DNA from: Betaproteobacteria bacterium
GTDB taxonomy: Bacteria > Pseudomonadota > Gammaproteobacteria > Burkholderiales > Casimicrobiaceae
NCBI GenBank assembly: GCA_003153335.1
Contig: PLYG01000542.1
Coordinates: 1-5,455, forward strand
DNA length: 5,455 bases
Reading direction: 5' to 3'
Within the stretch, counting starts at the first letter, position 1; every line of letters begins with the position of its first letter. The position numbers were made by a program, and so were the translations under genes. The notes beneath the pieces are model-generated. The model made no database searches, was not told the origin of the DNA, and saw only the letters and a list, made by a program, of their open reading frames with translations. This document shows positions 4,939 to 5,455 of the stretch, in pieces.

Positions 4939-5455
4939 CCATGCAATCTCTCACGCTGCTCATCGTGTTCCTGGTGGTGCTGCTGGCGCTCGCCTGGCCG
5001 ATGGGTCTTTTGCTGGCCAAGGTCGGAGACGGCACGCCGATTCCCGGCCTGGGCTGGCTGCGCAGGATAGAGGACTTCCTGTACCGGATCGCCGGGACTT
5101 CCCGGGAGGCGCCGATGACCTGGAAGACCTACGCATTCGCGCTGCTGGTCTTCAATGCGCTCGGTGGCCTTTTTGTCTACGCGGTGCAGCGGCTCCAGCT
5201 CTGGCTGCCGCTCAATCCGCAGGCGATGGCCAATGTCAGCCCGGATTCGGCATTCAACACCGCGGTGAGCTTTATCAGCAACACCAATTGGCAGGGCTAC
5301 ACCGGCGAGTCGACGATGAGCTATCTGACCCAGATGCTGGCGCTGACCTGCCAGAATTTCTTTTCGGCAGCCACCGGCATCGCGGTCGCGTTTGCGCTGA
5401 TCCGCGCCTTTGCCGCGCGCTCGGCGAGTTCGATCGGCAACTTCTGGGTCGACAT
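4935..5455 (+). CDS. kdpA: Potassium-transporting ATPase KdpA subunit, N-terminal part (continues past the window)
   Basis: KdpA is the potassium-selective, channel-like subunit of the high-affinity KdpFABC P-type ATPase in the inner membrane. The first 173 residues are in the window; the E. coli protein has 557. Hydrophobic helices lie at about 4-28, 65-85 and 128-160. The first pore loop is visible as FNTAVSFISNTNWQGYTGE (107-125), including the SNTNWQ selectivity-filter signature. Further conserved stretches are TQMLALTCQNFFSAATGIAVA (132-152, first part) and the segment ending SIGNFWVD (166-173). The chosen ATG at 4935 overlaps the kdpF stop as ATGA. A second in-frame ATG at 4941 is ten bases from GGAGG (4926-4930), while 4935 is four bases away, so the exact start is uncertain by two residues. 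kdpB and kdpC are expected downstream. Confidence 0.96.
   Translation, partial: MTMQSLTLLIVFLVVLLALAWPMGLLLAKVGDGTPIPGLGWLRRIEDFLYRIAGTSREAPMTWKTYAFALLVFNALGGLFVYAVQRLQLWLPLNPQAMANVSPDSAFNTAVSFISNTNWQGYTGESTMSYLTQMLALTCQNFFSAATGIAVAFALIRAFAARSASSIGNFWVD

Overview
This GC-rich window (no whole-window base count was made) reads like a betaproteobacterial chromosome. That placement is an inference from codon style, close similarity of the recognisable proteins to Proteobacterial families, and a gene cluster related to the E. coli mltD-gloB-yafS-rnhA-dnaQ neighbourhood. No rRNA, tRNA, CRISPR array, insertion sequence or phage gene was seen.

Left part (1-3050): a divergent pair of transcription units. 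On the minus strand is mltD, a lipoprotein lytic transglycosylase with LysM domains; its C-terminal end runs off the left edge. It starts at TTG behind a strong ribosome binding site and a good sigma-70 type promoter. On the plus strand is a two-gene unit: a YafS-like methyltransferase-fold protein overlapping by one base (TGATG) with rnhA, which encodes ribonuclease HI with every catalytic residue at E. coli numbering. The gloB and dnaQ genes that flank this cluster in E. coli are not present here.

Middle part (3051-4492): a short intergenic stretch holds an 80-base REP/MITE-like palindromic element, then a convergent minus-strand gene for a class A FAD-dependent monooxygenase of unknown substrate.

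Right part (4493-5455): a divergent regulatory region followed by the start of a kdp potassium-uptake operon: a 30-residue single-helix membrane peptide, kdpF (29 residues) and kdpA (partial, first 173 residues). These three are chained by ATGA four-base overlaps. Upstream lie two pairs of TTTACAC-like heptamers, each pair with an 11-base period, which resemble the KdpE operator. Together they suggest a potassium-limitation-induced Kdp-ATPase operon with an additional small membrane peptide in first position.

The least described items are the 30-residue peptide ahead of kdpF, the phased heptamer array, and the YafS-like protein, which has the methyltransferase scaffold but no normal glycine-rich SAM-binding motif.
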